Part shown: in pieces, positions 35,982 through 50,745 of the stretch
Numbering within the stretch: the first letter of the stretch is position 1
How the letters are laid out: each line of letters opens with the position of its first letter
Assembly (NCBI RefSeq): GCF_020360975.1
Contig: NW_025408668.1
Coordinates: 6,076,001-6,140,000, forward strand
Direction of reading: 5' to 3'
DNA length: 64,000 nucleotides
Source: Hirsutella rhossiliensis
Lineage: Eukaryota > Ascomycota > Sordariomycetes > Hypocreales > Ophiocordycipitaceae
Translations under genes and position numbers: made by a program
Notes under the pieces: generated by a model
What the model saw: the letters and a program-made list of their open reading frames with translations, nothing else
Databases searched by the model: none
What the model was told of the DNA's origin: nothing

Positions 35982-36676
35982 TATAAGAATATACCCTTAT
36001 ATTCCTATTTTACTATTATAAAGGAAAAACAGGCATAGGGAGGCTCTATAGAATAAGCTAGTAAAAAGAGGTTCTATAATATAGTCTAAGGGAATAACCC
36101 TTAAAGATAAAGACCTCTACTAGACATCTATACCTTCCTCTAGGAAAAGCGGGTTAAGATAAGCCTATTATTATAAACAAAAATATGCATAAAATGCATA
36201 AGTTAATTACGAGCAGAACGAATACCCTATTGCCTATTTTAGCCTAGTGGTTCCGAAGATATCCGCGATACGAGAATAGGTAGGGCATAGAACATTCTAG
36301 TTAAATCTACTACTTATACTAGAACCTATAGTCTTACGTTAACTATCACGCTATAATCAGACCACCTACTAAGTTAGGAAGATATACTATAGATAGAGCT
36401 TTTTAAGTACTATAGAATATACTAAAAAGCTAACTAATTAGTCTACTAGTAGGCGAGCAATAGTCTATAAAAGACAAAGGATTTCCCTAGGAGTAGTAGA
36501 TAAAATAAGTAAGTTTATAAGTATCCTTTATAACGCTATTCTTTTAATATATTATTTAGCCCCTTATATACTTATTATAAATTCCGGATAAAATCCTACC
36601 CTATACTCCTTCGACCGGTCTTTCTGCTTATATTATCGATCACCCGATTCTACGCTTATTACTTATACCTTCTTAT
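35982..36676 (+). repeat. Solo LTR of Copia family A
   Basis: 695 bp, identical in length to the LTR at 53142-53836 and highly similar. It is flanked by the 5-bp duplication ATAAG (35977-35981; 36677-36681). The element body was lost by recombination between LTRs. Confidence 0.88.
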
Positions 36677-36681
36677 AATAA

Positions 36682-39600
36682 GGTATTCCTATTATTAACC
36701 TTATTTTCTTATATTTAGTATTTATTTAGCTTTATATTCCTAATTATTATTAACTTTAATTTTATCCTATAGTTTAGCGTTTTATAGTACTAGTTTTAAT
36801 AATAAGATATAAAATATCGGGTATATCCGTATTATTATTAGTAGCGAAAGTTCGTAGTTAACTTTTAAAATAGCTTTCTTAACCTTAAACGGTCTAAGTT
36901 TCTTAAAATCTAATTTATTACTTAGTCGTTTTATTTTAATATTTTATTATATAAGGTAGACTATATCTCCCTTTTAAAAGATTAGTCCTTATAATCTTTT
37001 CCGATTATAATAAATAGATATTCGTTCTTTAATAAATTAAAGTTCTTATTATATTTCTTTATATAATTTTTATAGCTAATCTACTTATAATATTACTTAT
37101 TCTACTTATAGTCCTTATTAAGTAACCTTAAATACTTCTAGGTTATATCCGTAATTAGCGTATATTAGTAATAGCTTAGTTATTTCTATAACTAAGTTAT
37201 TATAAGCTAGTTATATTATTAGTAGCTATTTAACTTAATCGTTGTATTTATAGCTAATATAGTATCGTAAATATTATTAAAGCGTTTAATTAAGTCGTTT
37301 TATTTATCTATCTATTTATAGGTAATAAGCTATACTAAGCTTATATTTCGTCCTTAATTATACTATAAGAGCTTACTAAAATTTAGCTATAAACGTGCTT
37401 CCTTTATTAAAGATAATCTTATTTAGTAGTCTATAATTACTAATAATTATTTATAGGAATATATATACTAGCTCTTTTATATTACTTACTTCTTTATATA
37501 GTAAAAAGTATCTATACTTCGTTAATCTATTAGTAATAATAAATATACTATTATACTTAACGTTAGTTATAAGTTCTTTTAATAGTAATAGCTTTATAAT
37601 ATAGTTAAAAGCTATCGAATCCTATAGTTTCTTTAGTACTAATAGCGGTTATAATTCTCTATATAGTTTATATTTTTTAGCTTTACTTTATATATAAATT
37701 TTATATTCTTTAATAACTTATTATACTACTTCTTTAAGCTATAAAAAGTATTATTATCGTTTAATCTATTTTATTATTCTTTAGATTCCTTAGTATCTAT
37801 ATATTAGATATTTATATATATCTTATATAACTTTATCTTATAATTCTAGTAGTATCTAGGTTTTATTTTTATTTATTAAAACTTCTAAATATTCTATATT
37901 ATATCTATTTAGTACTTTATATTTTTTTATTTATTTTAGGATCTTATAATATATTAAGTCGTTAGGTTATACTTTAAATATTATATTTAGCTATTATTAT
38001 TAGTAGTTCTTATTTTTATTAATTTCTAGGAGCTATCCTTTTACTATAGGTGCTCTTATATCGTAGTTACTTTATAGACTAAGGGCATTAGCTCGACTAT
38101 TTTCTATTTCTTTTCTATAAATTATTTCGTAGTTAAATTCTAATAAGTATTTAGCCTATTAGATCTATCGTCTATTTAACTATTATATTATTATAAAGTA
38201 TAAGATATTTTTCTAATCTATATAAACCTTAACTTTATACTAACTTTTAAAAAGGTAATATCGAAATTCCTTAAAAGCTTAAATAATTATAAGGAATTCT
38301 TTATTATAAATAAGGTAATAAGTTCTATACTATATAGCTTCTTTAAATAAAATATAATCGGTTATAGTCTTCCTTTATTATCTTTTTATCCGATTTATAC
38401 TCTTAAAGTAAAGTCTAATATATTAGTTTCGAGTTTAATTTATCGTTTTAGATTAAAGGTAGTTAAAACTAGTTCTTATATAATTATAGTCTTAATATAT
38501 TTAAAAGCTTCGTTAGCTTTATTATCCTATATAAATTCTTTTTCCTTCTTAGTTAACTTATATAATAATACTATAATCTTTCTAAAATCTTTAACGAATC
38601 GTTAGTAGTAATTTATAAATCCTAGGAAACTTTATACGTCCTTAATATTCTTTAGCGTTAGCTATTCTTTAACTAAGTTAATCTTATCTTATTATATTTA
38701 TATCTCTCTTAGTAAGATCGTATATCTAAAGAAGTCTACTTCCTATATATAGAACTTACTTTTCTTTAGTTTAACTAATAACTTTATAATCTAAAGTATA
38801 TAGAGTACCTTATAAATATATTCCTTATATTCTTTTAGGGTATTTAAGAAGATTAGGATATTATCTAAGTATACTACTATAAAGATATCTAAGTATTTAT
38901 ATAGGATATTATTAATTATTTATTAAAACGTAGCTAGTATATTTATAAGTCTAAATAGTATTACTAGATATTTAAATAGTTTAAACTTCGTTTTAAAGGC
39001 TATTATCTATTTATATCCCTTCTTTATATATATTAAGTTATAGGCGCCTTTAAGATTAAGGGCTATAAACTATTTTTTACTATATAGTTAATCTTATAGT
39101 TTTAATATAAGCGGTAATAGTATTTAGTCCTTTATTATAATATCGTTTAAGCGTCTATAGTTAATAACTAGTTATAGCTTACCGTTTTTCTTTAAAATAA
39201 ATATAACTAGGTAGCTTACTTTAGATATTAACGTTTATATATATCCCTTTTATAGATTCTTATCGAGGTAGTTATATAGCGTTTATAGTTACTTTTCGTT
39301 TAAGTTATATATCTTATAGAACGTTAGCGTTATTTTATCCTTAAGATAAATTTTATAGTCTTATTAGCTATATTTAGGTAACCCTATGTTAAGTTCTTCC
39401 TTAAAGAGTTTATTATATTTCTAGTATTCCTAGGGGATACTCTTTATTCTATCTTATAGGCTTTATTCTTTCTTTTAAAAGCTAGCTTCTCTTAACTTAA
39501 GCTCTTTATTAATTTATTTAAGGTCTTTCCTTAAAGTGGTAATAACTTTCTAGATCTTTATATTATATCCTTTATTCTATTTATATTAGATACTAGGTTA

Positions 39601-42600
39601 TATAGCTATATTAGTTAGTATATAGGTTTTATTAGTCGATATTATTATATCTATTAGTTCGGTTACTATTTTCGTTTATATTACTAAAGCCTATAATAGT
39701 TTACTTAAACGGTTATCCCTTTTATCCTATTTAATAGCTAAATTATTATAAAATTTTACTTTCTTTTAAATCTATTAGTCTTAGAAACTTATATCTTTAT
39801 TTTAATATAGATAGCTAGTTTTCTAATTAATTAGTAAGTTGCTCTCCTATAGCTATAAAAGCCTTAATATAAGGTCGTATTCTTTAATATCTATAATATT
39901 AAAGTTAACTTATTTATTATAGCCTTAGATATTAATATTAAGGTAATTAATCTCTATATTAATAATTCTATTATTATAGTTAAAGGCCTTTCCTTCGATA
40001 TTTATAAGTTTATATAGATCTTACTTATATCTTTATATAAGTCGGTAACGATTAATAACTTTAAGTAAAACGTAATTACTTATTATACTATAATCTAAAA
40101 GTATATATATATAATATCCCGCGATTTAAATATCTAATACTATTTAGTTACTATAGCTTACCGTTACTATATATAAGGCCCTTAGATCTTATTATATTAT
40201 ACTAGTCTATAGCCCTTTTATAGATAGTATACCTTATTTTTTACCTTATCCTTATTTATTTTATTTAGGTATTCTTCTTTAATTTATTATTAATATCGTT
40301 TCTTTATATTTTTATTATATAGTATTATATTAGGGCTTAAGAGACTAATTTCTTATAGCTAATCGAAGATTTCTTATTTCTTAACGCTATATTATTTATA
40401 TTATACTACTTTATAGTTAATTATATACTATACTTTATAATTTTATTTATTTTTATACTAAAAGTTAAATTTTCGTTTTATATCTTTTTATTTTTTATTT
40501 AGTATTTCCTTATTAACTCTTCCTTAGTTAAATATAGTATATAGCCTTTATATATATTACTAATTATATTTATAAACTCTATAGTTTAAGTATATATATT
40601 TATTATAATCTTCTTTATTATATTTAACTTATTATATAAGTCTTTAAAAGATTAAGGGTTTAAATACTTTAAAGTAAGTAGCGTTATACTATTCTTTTAT
40701 TTTAGTATATTTATAGATTTTATATATCTCTAAAAGATATCTTATAAATAAACTATAATTATCGCGGTATTTAAGTAGTATACTATAATCGGGTTCTAAT
40801 AATATAACTTAATTATTTAGGTAGTATTAACCGATTTTCTAGTAGTTTAGTTCTATACTTAGGTAGGGTTTTAAAAGTACTTATCCCTTAAACTTAACTA
40901 AGAAAGCGTTATATCGTACTTTTATTTAAAAGTATATTATATAATCTAGGTAAATATATAATATCTATAAAATATACTTATAGTACTTATAAGGGAGTAG
41001 TATTTATAGATCGTCTTTAAATTCTCTATATAGTTACTATTCTCGTTATAAAGCTATAAAGGTATTAACTATAGCTATAGCTATAGTATAGTCTCCTTTA
41101 TATAGTACTAGTTAATATCGAATTAATATAGCTTATTAGTTTTCTATAAGAATTTAAGGTATTTATTAGGTTCTAATTTTAAGTATTTCTTTAAATTCTT
41201 TAAAGTATATAGCGTATTCTTTAATTATAGTATTTTCCCTTAATAGTAAGGGTAGTAATATAAGTTCGTTCTTATCTTTTATTTCTCTAAGTATTTCTTA
41301 TTCTTTAGAGCTTATATCGTCGATACTTTATTATTCCTCTTTAAGTTATTATCTAAGTTTTATAAGTATAAGGGCTATATCTATATCTTTTTTATTATAT
41401 TATTTATAGACTACCTATTAATATTATCGATTTTTATTTTATATATCTTCTTAGAATTATTTACTATTCTTCTTAATTTAGTCTTAAGAGACTCCTTTAA
41501 AATAAGTATATTCTAGTTCTATAAATTTAATTTATTTCTATATTTTAGTATCCCTTTATTATATTATTATAAGGGTTTTCTTTAGTAGCTTTAAGAACTA
41601 TCTAGTACTATTCTTATTACTTAAGTATATTATATATTTATCGTTATAGTATATAGTCTAACTAAGGAGTTTATACTTTGATTCCTATCTATTAATAGCG
41701 TTTAGGTACTTCTTACCTTTTAAGGCTAGTACCTAGTAGGTTTTCTTCTCCTTATAAGGTTATTTATATTCTTTAGAGTAATATCTAAGTTTCCTATAAT
41801 TAAAATACTTTCCTTTACTTTTTTATATTATAACTAGGTCTATCCTACCTAGGTTAGTTATATAGGCGTAAGTAATAGGAGTTTCGCGCTTCTTTTTATA
41901 GTTAGCGCGTTAGTTAAAGTTATTTCTATAAGAAGGGTTTTAGTTTCCTCTTCCTTATTTCTTTTCTTAGTATTACGTATACTATTTATTATCGATTTAT
42001 ACTACTATAGTAATATAGTTTAAGAGGTTATTAAGTCGATTTTCCTTATAGAGCTTATCCTTAACTTTTTCTTTAAGCCTATTATAGAATTATAATATAA
42101 GAGGTTTATCGTCTTAATTAAGCTTTAAGGTAACTTAGCGGAACTTTATAGTATAATTTAATATTAAGATTCTTTATTAAAGTTCTTAAAGTTTTTATTT
42201 AGCTTCTTATTCCTCGTTAGTTATTCTAAATACCTTTATAATAGCTTCTTTAAATCCTTAGAAACTAGTAAAGACTTTATCTATCTTATTATCTTATTAC
42301 GCTAGTTAGTTATTAAGAAAATCCCTTATAATAGGTCTAAACTAAGTAAGTACCGTTCTAAATAAATAATTTCCTATATAAAGTACCTTTTTAACTAGGT
42401 CTAAGAGTTTAATAAGGTAAAACTAGTAGTAGGCCTTAAGTTAAGTAAGAAAGTCTTAAAGCGTGCTATAAGTACTATTAAATAGTCCTAGCTATTTTAG
42501 TTTAACTACTTCTCTAAGGTCCTTAACTTATCTATTACCTCCTTTATTCCTAAGTAACTATACCTTATATCGAAGGGTAATAATCTCGCGTATTATATCT

Positions 42601-42714
42601 TAAGGCGATATAATAGCTCTAGAGTTAGTTAATCTAGCTTACTATATAGGTATATTAATAGTTACGATATTACTTAAAGTAACGCGGTATTATACTAAAT
42701 AAGAGCTTTTAATA
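36682..42714 (-). pseudogene. Gypsy gag-pol remnant
   Basis: Minus-strand order with stops ignored: gag, with a zinc-knuckle-like motif near 41780 (Cys and His codons turned to Tyr by RIP), then reverse transcriptase. RT sequence includes a YRRLN-like stretch near 39160 and an active site VVYLDN (from YLDD) around 38850-38880. RNase H and integrase lie towards 36.7 kb. Dozens of TAA/TAG codons interrupt it. Confidence 0.8.
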
Positions 42715-43184
42715 TATAACGACTAGTATTATTCCTAAGAGATAAACCTATTAAGGGGTTTATATTAGTAGATATAATAAGGCGTAGTCTAAGTAATAAT
42801 AAGTATATTACGTTAGTAATAAGTTAGAGGTCGTAGACTATAGACTATAACTAAGTAATTAGAATTAAAGATAGAATCGTAATAAAGATCTATATTAAAA
42901 GCTAGAGAGCTATCTATTTAAAGGAGTAAAAGTAAGTAGCTATATATACCTATAGAGACTATCCTTAGATTACGGTCCTAGCTATAATCCCCTTTATAGC
43001 TTACTATAGCTTACTCGTAAGCTATACTCCTAAGTAGTAATCTATTTATATAAGGCTTACTTAGCTTATATATACTCTAAGGGAGCTAAGCCTAAGTAAC
43101 TTCTTATCCTAACTATTATTCTAAGCCGCCTTATTACGTAAACTTAGCTAGCTCTCTTATAGCCCGCTAACTATAGTCGTAATA
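42715..43184 (-). repeat. 5' LTR of the Gypsy element
   Basis: 470 bp, matching 33674-34143. It is followed on the plus strand by the duplication CTTAC at 43185-43189. Confidence 0.88.
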
Positions 43185-43189
43185 CTTAC

Positions 43190-44540
43190 TTTTGCCTTTA
43201 ATATACCTAGCGCTAAGGATACCGCCTCCGTCGCTTTATTAGCGGTCTCCTTAGCCGTGCCTACCTCCGCTACTACTACTACCCTTACCGCTACTACTAA
43301 TACTAGCCGCCGCCCCTTTGCCCTTAGAGCCGCCGCCGCCGCCGACTAGTATATAGGCTTAAAGGGCCGCCTTAGCGCCTTAGAGAGCGCCGCCGCCGTT
43401 AATATAAGGGAGGAGGCTAATAAGGATAAAGATAACGATAATAATAATAAGGGTAACAATAATAATAAGAAATAGGCCTAGGTCGTCTAAGGGCTCTACT
43501 TTATAATAAATACTATTTTTATCTTTACTTATACTATTACGCTTATATTACTATAACTACCCCTTTTACTTTACTTACTTTATAGTTTTAGCCTAAGCTA
43601 CTACTAGTAGTTTACTAGTCTATCGTTCTTATCTATTAGTCTATATAGGGCCTTAAACTTATTAAGAGCTATAGTTCCTATAAACTTATATAGGTTCCTA
43701 TATTAAGTTAAGGTACCTATACTATTTTATAAGAACCTCTTAGCGTTTTCCCTAGCTAACCTTCTTTTAGTATATAGCTTATATCTCCTTAACCTTAAAT
43801 TTATTATCCTTCTTTACCTTAATAGTAAGCGGTTAAGCGTCCGCTACTTCTTATTTAAGTAGCGGGTTAAAGAAAGCTTAGTAAAAGAAGTTAATATTAA
43901 TCTTATTATAAACCCTTATTAAAAGATTATTAAGCTCTACTACTTATAGGCTAATAACCTTTTATACTATAAACTTTATATATAGCTAATCTAGCTTCTT
44001 TTTTAGCCGCGCTAACCTATAGTTATAGAGGTTAAGCTATACCTTATCTCTTACTATAAACCTATCTACTAGGGCCCTAGTCTTATTAGCGTGCCGCTCT
44101 TAATCTTATACTAAGGCGGCTATTATAGATTAATAGTATTTTATAGTTTCTTATAGCTTTTATATAAACGTAGAGGCGCGGCTTTTTAAGGACGAACTAC
44201 TATATTACTCCGCTACTATATCTATAATAAACGGGATTTAGGAGGGCGGCTTAAAGCTATACGTAGTAAAGAAAGGGGCTATCTTAATAAAGGCCTATAG
44301 TCTACTATTTAACGTAAGCTAGGCCGCGGGGAGCTAGTAGTCTTAGTCTACTTAGTTATAGGCTACTACTACCTATAAATACGCCTATACGTCTTAGTTA
44401 ACCCTCTTAGGTCCCTTACTAGTTTATAAGTAATAAGCTATACTAAGTAGCTATATAATTTAAAGTAGCTAGTATAGGTACTATTAAAAGCAGCTAGTTT
44501 AGTTTAATGCTTTATTACTTATAATAAAGGTCGGCTAGCT
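43190..44540. other. Unassigned RIP-mutated region
   Basis: CpG-rich low-complexity DNA (43200-43440) is followed by AT-rich DNA. No gene is recognised. Together with 33.0-33.67 kb it is the sequence into which the Gypsy element inserted. Confidence 0.5.
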
Positions 44541-44670
44541 ATATAAGCGGGCCTAGTATTATAGGAAGCGCTTTACGTAAGCTTTTATATCTATAAATAG
44601 TATTAGCTTTAGTACTATTAATTTACTAAGCTAGTCCTTAATTACCTATATATAGCGGTTACTACCTTCT

Positions 44671-45248
44671 TATATAGAACGGTGTTCCTACTATAAATAA
44701 AGAAGCTATAATATACTCTCCTAATTATATAGGCTAATAAGTAGTATATTAATTATAGATAAAGTCTTATCCTATAGAGTAAGAATCGCTCGTTATTTTA
44801 TATATTATTATATATTAAACGGGTTGCCGGTTATCGTATAATCGGGAATCGAAGGAATAAAGCTAGCTTAGAATACTAGCTAAGACCTCTTAAGACCTCT
44901 TAAGAATACCGGTATAACTAACCTCCTTTAAATATAAATATTAGTAGAACTAAGATACTTTTAGATATACTTAAGGTATCACGGAATTCCTTAGTCTTAG
45001 GGATATATAGTAGCCTAAATCTAGTCCTAAAAGGTTCTTCCGTTTAGCTATAATTATCTTTATAAGATAGTATATTAGCCAGTAGATAGAGAAAATTTTT
45101 TTTACTTTAATACCTCTTCTATATACTAATATACTACTAATAAATTTTATTAAAAATCCTACCTTATACTCCTTCTTCCCCTTTATTATATAGTCTTATA
45201 TAATTCCTTAATTTCCTAGAATTCTGGTTTTGCTTATATACCCTAAGA
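44671..45248 (+). repeat. 5' LTR of Copia family H
   Basis: 578 bp. It includes a tandem duplication of the nonamer aagacctct (about 44880-44905), also present in the 3' LTR. Confidence 0.88.
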
Positions 45249-45263
45249 GGTTATAAGCCTAGC
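45249..45263 (+). other. Primer binding site of Copia family H
   Basis: ggttataagcctagc abuts the LTR. The unmutated form, GGTTATGAGCC, pairs with the anticodon arm of initiator tRNA-Met. Confidence 0.7.
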
Positions 45264-45399
45264 TTACTCCTTTTAAGCCGGGAAATTAACTTATACCTTT
45301 AAAATTCCTTATCGAAATACCCGATTAAATTTCCTTTTAAAAATCCCCTTATTAACTTCTTCTACCTTCCTACGCTCTTAAACTCCTATCTAGACTTCT

Positions 45400-48300
45400 C
45401 GATCCCTATAAACGAAATAATACCGAATTTATATAAAATAGGTAGATAGAAAGAATATAAATTCTCTAGACTTAAGGGAAATTTAAATTATACTCTTTAG
45501 ACTATAAGGATAAGAGCTATCCTTACTAAGGAAAAGCTTATCGCTACCTTAGGGTAAGAAAATTATATAAAGACTATAGAAGCTTTATCCTAGATTTTTC
45601 TTTAAGTTATAGATAGCCCTTTAATATAAATTAAGCATTTAATAAATACTAAAGCTACTTAGGATAAGCTTTTAAAGCTATATAATCCGTCGAATTTCTC
45701 GTCGAATTATTTACTTATAAAGCAGCTTTTTAATCTTAGTCCCTTAAGCTCTAATTTAAAGAAAGACCTTTATAAGGTAAAGGAAATCTATAAGGATTTA
45801 AAATCCTATAATATAAAAATTCTAGAAGTTATCCTTATAGTATAGATTCTTAATTACCTTAATAAGGAATTTAGAAGCTATATTATAAATATTATATAGA
45901 GCCTTAAGTATAATTCTATAGCGTTTACCTTTAAATCCCTAATAGCTAGTCTTTTAAACGAAGCTAGAAGAATAAAGGATATAGATAAATCTTTAGAGAA
46001 AGCCTTCTTAATATAAAGTAAGCCTTAGAAATCCTATAGAAATTCTATAGATACTCCTTATTATAAGGAATATAAAAAACTAAGGCATTTTATAGTAAAT
46101 TGCTATAAATTATACCTAAATAAGGCTCCTACTTATTAGGTTTTAAATAAAGGAAAAAGGATAATAGGACTTAAATTTCTAAGAAGAGAAATTCTTCTTC
46201 TTTATTTTCTTCTTCTAGGAAGAAATCCCCTTCTAGTAGTATTTCTACTACTAATAAAAAAAGGAAGGCTTAAATTATAGAGCTAGAGTCCGATTTAGAT
46301 AATAGTAATAGGGTCTTAAATATAGCTTTATAAGAAAATATAAACCTAGATATCGACCTTATAGACCTTTCTAGGGCTCCGACCCCTATATAAACGTCTA
46401 AGGATTTTAAGGTAATTTTAACCTCTATAAATACCCTTATAATAGAAGCTAATAAAGACTCTCTTTTAAGACCTTTAAAAGCTTTAATTCCTAGAATAAG
46501 GGAATTAGTTTTAAAGGTAAGAGAAGGAGGATTTCTTAGTTATAAAAATAAAAGGATCTTTAATTTTATTTATAATACTAGAGCTACTAAGTATATAGTA
46601 TTAAATAAGAATTTGCTTATTAACTATAAAGAAATTAAGTCTAAAGTTTACTAGGGAAAAGCTTCTTTTATATTAGTAAAAGGAAAGAGGGACTTAGTAT
46701 TTAAGTTCCTATATAGTAGTAAAAGGTATATACTTTAAAACTGCTTTTATATACCTAAATTATAGGTAAATATACTATCCTAATCTTATTATAATAATAC
46801 CTATGCCTTAATAGGAGGAAATAAAGTCCTTTTATTAGATAATAAAGCTAAGGTCCTTACTTAAGGATTTCTTAGAAATAAATTATATTATATTCCTATA
46901 GAACCTTTATTAGAAAGCTAATTAATCCTTATTACGTTTTTAAAGGTAAAGGATATAGACTTTTATACTTAGTACTTACGCTTAAGGTATATAAATAGTA
47001 GGGCTATTTTAGAAATATTAAAAAGATATAATAAGGATATAAAAATGCCTTTAAAAGAGGAAAGTAAAATAAGATAATACGAAATATATATTAAAGCTAA
47101 AGTAACGAATAAGGTTAATAAATAACCTTTATATAAGTCTTATACCTATTTAGAAAAAATAGTATTAGATATTTAGGGGCTAATTAAAGTGCCTACTTAT
47201 AATAAATATTACTATTATATTTCTTTCCTAGACGTAGGAACCTAATATCTAGAAATATACCTTCTTAGAAAAAAGGGGGAAGCTCTAGATAGGTTCCTAG
47301 AATTTAAAAATAGGTAGAAAATAACCCTTAAAATACTAGGATTAAAGAAGCATTTTCTAATAATTCTAAAGAATTTATATATAAAATAAAGCTCTACTAC
47401 GAAAAAGAAGGAATTACCTTTAATTCTAGTCCTCCTAGGACGCCGGAATCTAATAGTAGAATAAAAAGAATAAATCGTACTATATTAAAAAAAGTACGAG
47501 CTCTTTTATTTACTACTAGGCTTCCTAAATATCTATAAGGAGAAGCTGTTTTAATAGCTACCTATTTATATAATAGATTACTATATTCTACGATAGGATT
47601 TAAAAGTCCTATAGAAAGAGGGATAATATAATACTACCCTTCGAGACCTTAAATAAAATTAAGACCTTTAGAAGCCTTATATATTATAAGAATAAAGACC
47701 TTAAAGATAAGCTAGATAATAAAGCTTTTAAAGGAATAATAGTAGGCTATTTAGAAAATATATATAAAATCTAGGATTTTACTAAGAGAAAGACTACTAT
47801 CTTTAGAGATATTACTATACTAGAAAATAAATTTATAAAAAATCTAGAAATTTCTAGTAGTATTAATACCTTTAATTTTAATTCTATTCTAAATAAAGAT
47901 AAGCTAGAAAGCTATATCCCTATAAAGGAAGCTACTAAAGAACCTAGAGATAAAAGTCCCTTACCCTTTATAAAAGAAGAGTCTTTAAATAATAATCCTA
48001 TTCCTACTACTAGTAAAATAGTAGTAGAATTACCTAAGAAGCTAAAAGGGTTCGATTTTAACTATATTAAATACCCTAACGTTAATTTATTTCTAAACTA
48101 CGATTTTATAGAGTTAATTCTAGCTAGTATAGAAAATTAGGATTTAAAAATTCTAAAGACCTATAAATAGGTAATAAATAGCCTTAAAGTAGTATTTTAG
48201 AAAGAAGCTATAATTAAGGAAATTATCTAGCTAATTAAATATAAAACTTAGGAATTTTCCTACCTCCTTAAGGATAAGGAGGCTATAGGAGGCCGCTAGG

Positions 48301-49740
48301 TCTATACTATTAAGAAGGATAGTTAAAATAATATAATAAAATATAAAGCCCGTTTTATAATATAGGGATTTAAGTAGATCTATAACTTAGATTTCCTAGA
48401 TACCTTCTTAACTATAGCTAGACCTAAATCTATTAAAAGTCTACTTATTTTAGCTATTATCTATGAATTTAAAGCTTTATAAATAGATATAATAAATGCC
48501 TTTATATATACTAATATAGATAGTAAAGTATATATTAATCTTCTTATAGGCTACGAAGAATATACTCTTAAAGAATATTATTTAAAATATAGATTAGCTT
48601 ATAGAGCTAAAGGAATTAAATTAACTAAATTCCTAGATATATATAAAACCGGTTAAATTAATATAAAGCTAAAGAAAGCATTATATAGCCTAAAATAAAG
48701 TCCTAAGCTCTAGTATAATTATTTAAAAATTATACGAAATAAACTTAGATTTCTTCCTCTTTTAATAAATAAAGGAGTATTTATAAATAAGGACTATAGT
48801 ATAGCCTTAGCAATTTATATCGACGACTTTCTTCTAGTAGGGCACTTTAAATCTATTATAAAAGAAAGATTATTTAAAGAAATATCTAAATTCCTTAATT
48901 TTACTATCTTATAAGATATAAAAGACTTCTTAGGTCTAAATATTATAATAAACCGAGAAAATAAAGAGCTATATATATACTAAGAAGATTATACCTTAAA
49001 TAAATTAAAGGAATTTAATAAAGAAGGTTTAGGAACTTCGAATTTACCCGCTATAGTAGGCTTTAAGCTTATAAAAGCAAAGGAATTACCTTCTAAGGAA
49101 GATATATTATAATTTTAAATAGAAATAGGATCTCTATTATACTTAGCCTTATTTACTAGGCTAGATATCTTATATTCTATAATTTCCTACCTTAGATTCG
49201 CGGCTAAGCTTAACTAGATATATTTTAAGGCTTTAAATATAATTTAGAAATATTTAAATAAATTCCCTAGCCTAAAGATTAAATATAATTATAATATCTA
49301 TTTTACCTATCTATATATAAAGGGTTTTACTAACTCTAGCTAAGCGTCGGATTTAACGGACGGAAAATCCTTTTCTAGTTACTATTTTTATATATATAAT
49401 AATATAATAAGCTAGGCTTACTTTAAGTAGAAAGCTATTAACCTTTCTACCTATAAAGTAGAGTATATTAGCCTTAGGGAGGTAAGTAAAGAAGCTATTT
49501 ATTTAAATATGCTTTTTAAAAATATTACTAAGGATCTACCTATTAAGATTCTTAATACTATACCTCTTATTTTAATAGATAATACTACTACTATTAAATT
49601 AATAAAAAACCCGGAATTTTATAAAAGGTCTAAGTATATAAGATTAGCCTATTACTATACTAAAACTAGTATAAGAGAAGGGAAAATTAAAGTTTTTTAT
49701 ATTAAATTAAAAGATAATATAGCTAATATTTTTATATAGG
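45400..49740 (+). pseudogene. Copia gag-pol remnant (family H)
   Basis: Plus-strand reading gives gag with a damaged zinc knuckle (about 46055-46115) and a protease motif reduced to NTRAT (from DTGAT, near 46570). Integrase is followed by reverse transcriptase with NAFIYT (about 48495) and an intact YIDD active site (48816-48827). RNase H is next. The last 76 codons (49509-49739) are uninterrupted and contain IKLIKNPEF and DNIANIF, the usual Copia RNase H end. Upstream TAA/TAG codons make the element inactive. Confidence 0.8.
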
Positions 49741-50167
49741 AATTAAGACCTAGATTACTTTATAAATTTAAAGACGGTCTATCCTTAATATAAGTAAGTT
49801 CCTAAGCAATTAAAAGGGGTTTTTAGATATTTCTTATACTTTCTATATCTTTCCCTTACTAGGCCTTTCCTTTTTAGGTTTCTTAGAGAAATATTTACTA
49901 GGTTTTTATCTATTAGGATTTTCCTAGTAATAATAGGTTTTACCTTATATAAGGTTATCCTATAAATAATTATTATAACTATAGATTTTTCCTACTATAG
50001 CTTTTTCTATTAGTATATACCTAAGAATTCTTTTCCTAAGAAAGAATAGGTTTTTATATATTCTATTAAGGTATAAAATAGTTTTCCTAAATTAGGGTTT
50101 TACCCTATATATATACTACTATAAATAAATTAGTAAAGACTATATAAATCTACTCTTTAAGGGAAGC

Positions 50168-50745
50168 TATAAGGAACGGTTTTCCTACTATAAATAAAGT
50201 AGCTATACTATACTCTCCCGATTATATAAGCTAATAAGTAGTATATTAATTATAGATAAAATCCTATCTTATAGAGTAAGAATCGCTCGTTATTTTATAT
50301 ATTATTATATATTAAACGGGGTACCGGTTATCGTATAATTAGGAATCGAAGGAATAGAGCTAGCCTAGAATACTAGCTAAGACCTCTTAAGACCTCTTAA
50401 GAATACCGATATAACTAACCTCCTTTAAATAAGAATATTAGTAGAACTAAGATACTTCTAGATATACTTAAGGTATTACGGAATTCCTTAGTCTTAGGGC
50501 TATATAATAGCTTAAATCTAGTCCTAAAAGGTTCTTCTATTTAGCTATTATTATCTATATAAGATAGTATATCTACTAGTAAATAGAGAAAAAATCTTTA
50601 ACTTTAATACCTCTTCTATATACTAATATACTACTAATAAATTCTATTAAAAATCCTACCTTATACCCCTTCTTCCCCTCTATTATATAGTCTTATATAA
50701 TTCCTTAATTTCCGAAAATTCCGCTTTTACTTATATACCTTAAGA
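50168..50745 (+). repeat. 3' LTR of Copia family H
   Basis: 578 bp, matching the 5' LTR. The differences are mainly C/T and G/A. Confidence 0.88.

Larger units (their letters stand above)
33674..43184 (-). mobile_element. Complete Gypsy (Ty3) LTR retrotransposon, RIP-inactivated
   Basis: Two 470-bp LTRs (33674-34143; 42715-43184) are flanked by the 5-bp duplication CTTAC (33669-33673; 43185-43189). A purine tract on the minus strand (aaaggaggggaga, 34146-34160) adjoins the left LTR, so transcription ran right to left and the right LTR is the 5' one. Two later insertions (LINE 34853-35863; solo LTR 35982-36676) lengthen it. Without them it is about 7.8 kb, normal for Gypsy. LTR differences are mostly transitions of RIP type. 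Confidence 0.9.
44671..50745 (+). mobile_element. Complete Copia element (family H) nested in Gypsy copy 2
   Basis: The LTRs are equal at 578 bp (44671-45248; 50168-50745), flanked by the duplication CTTCT (44666-44670; 50746-50750). Joining the flanks reproduces the uninterrupted sequence at about 3800 in Gypsy copy 1. The primer site ggttataagcc follows the 5' LTR directly. Total length is 6075 bp, normal for Copia. Confidence 0.92.
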
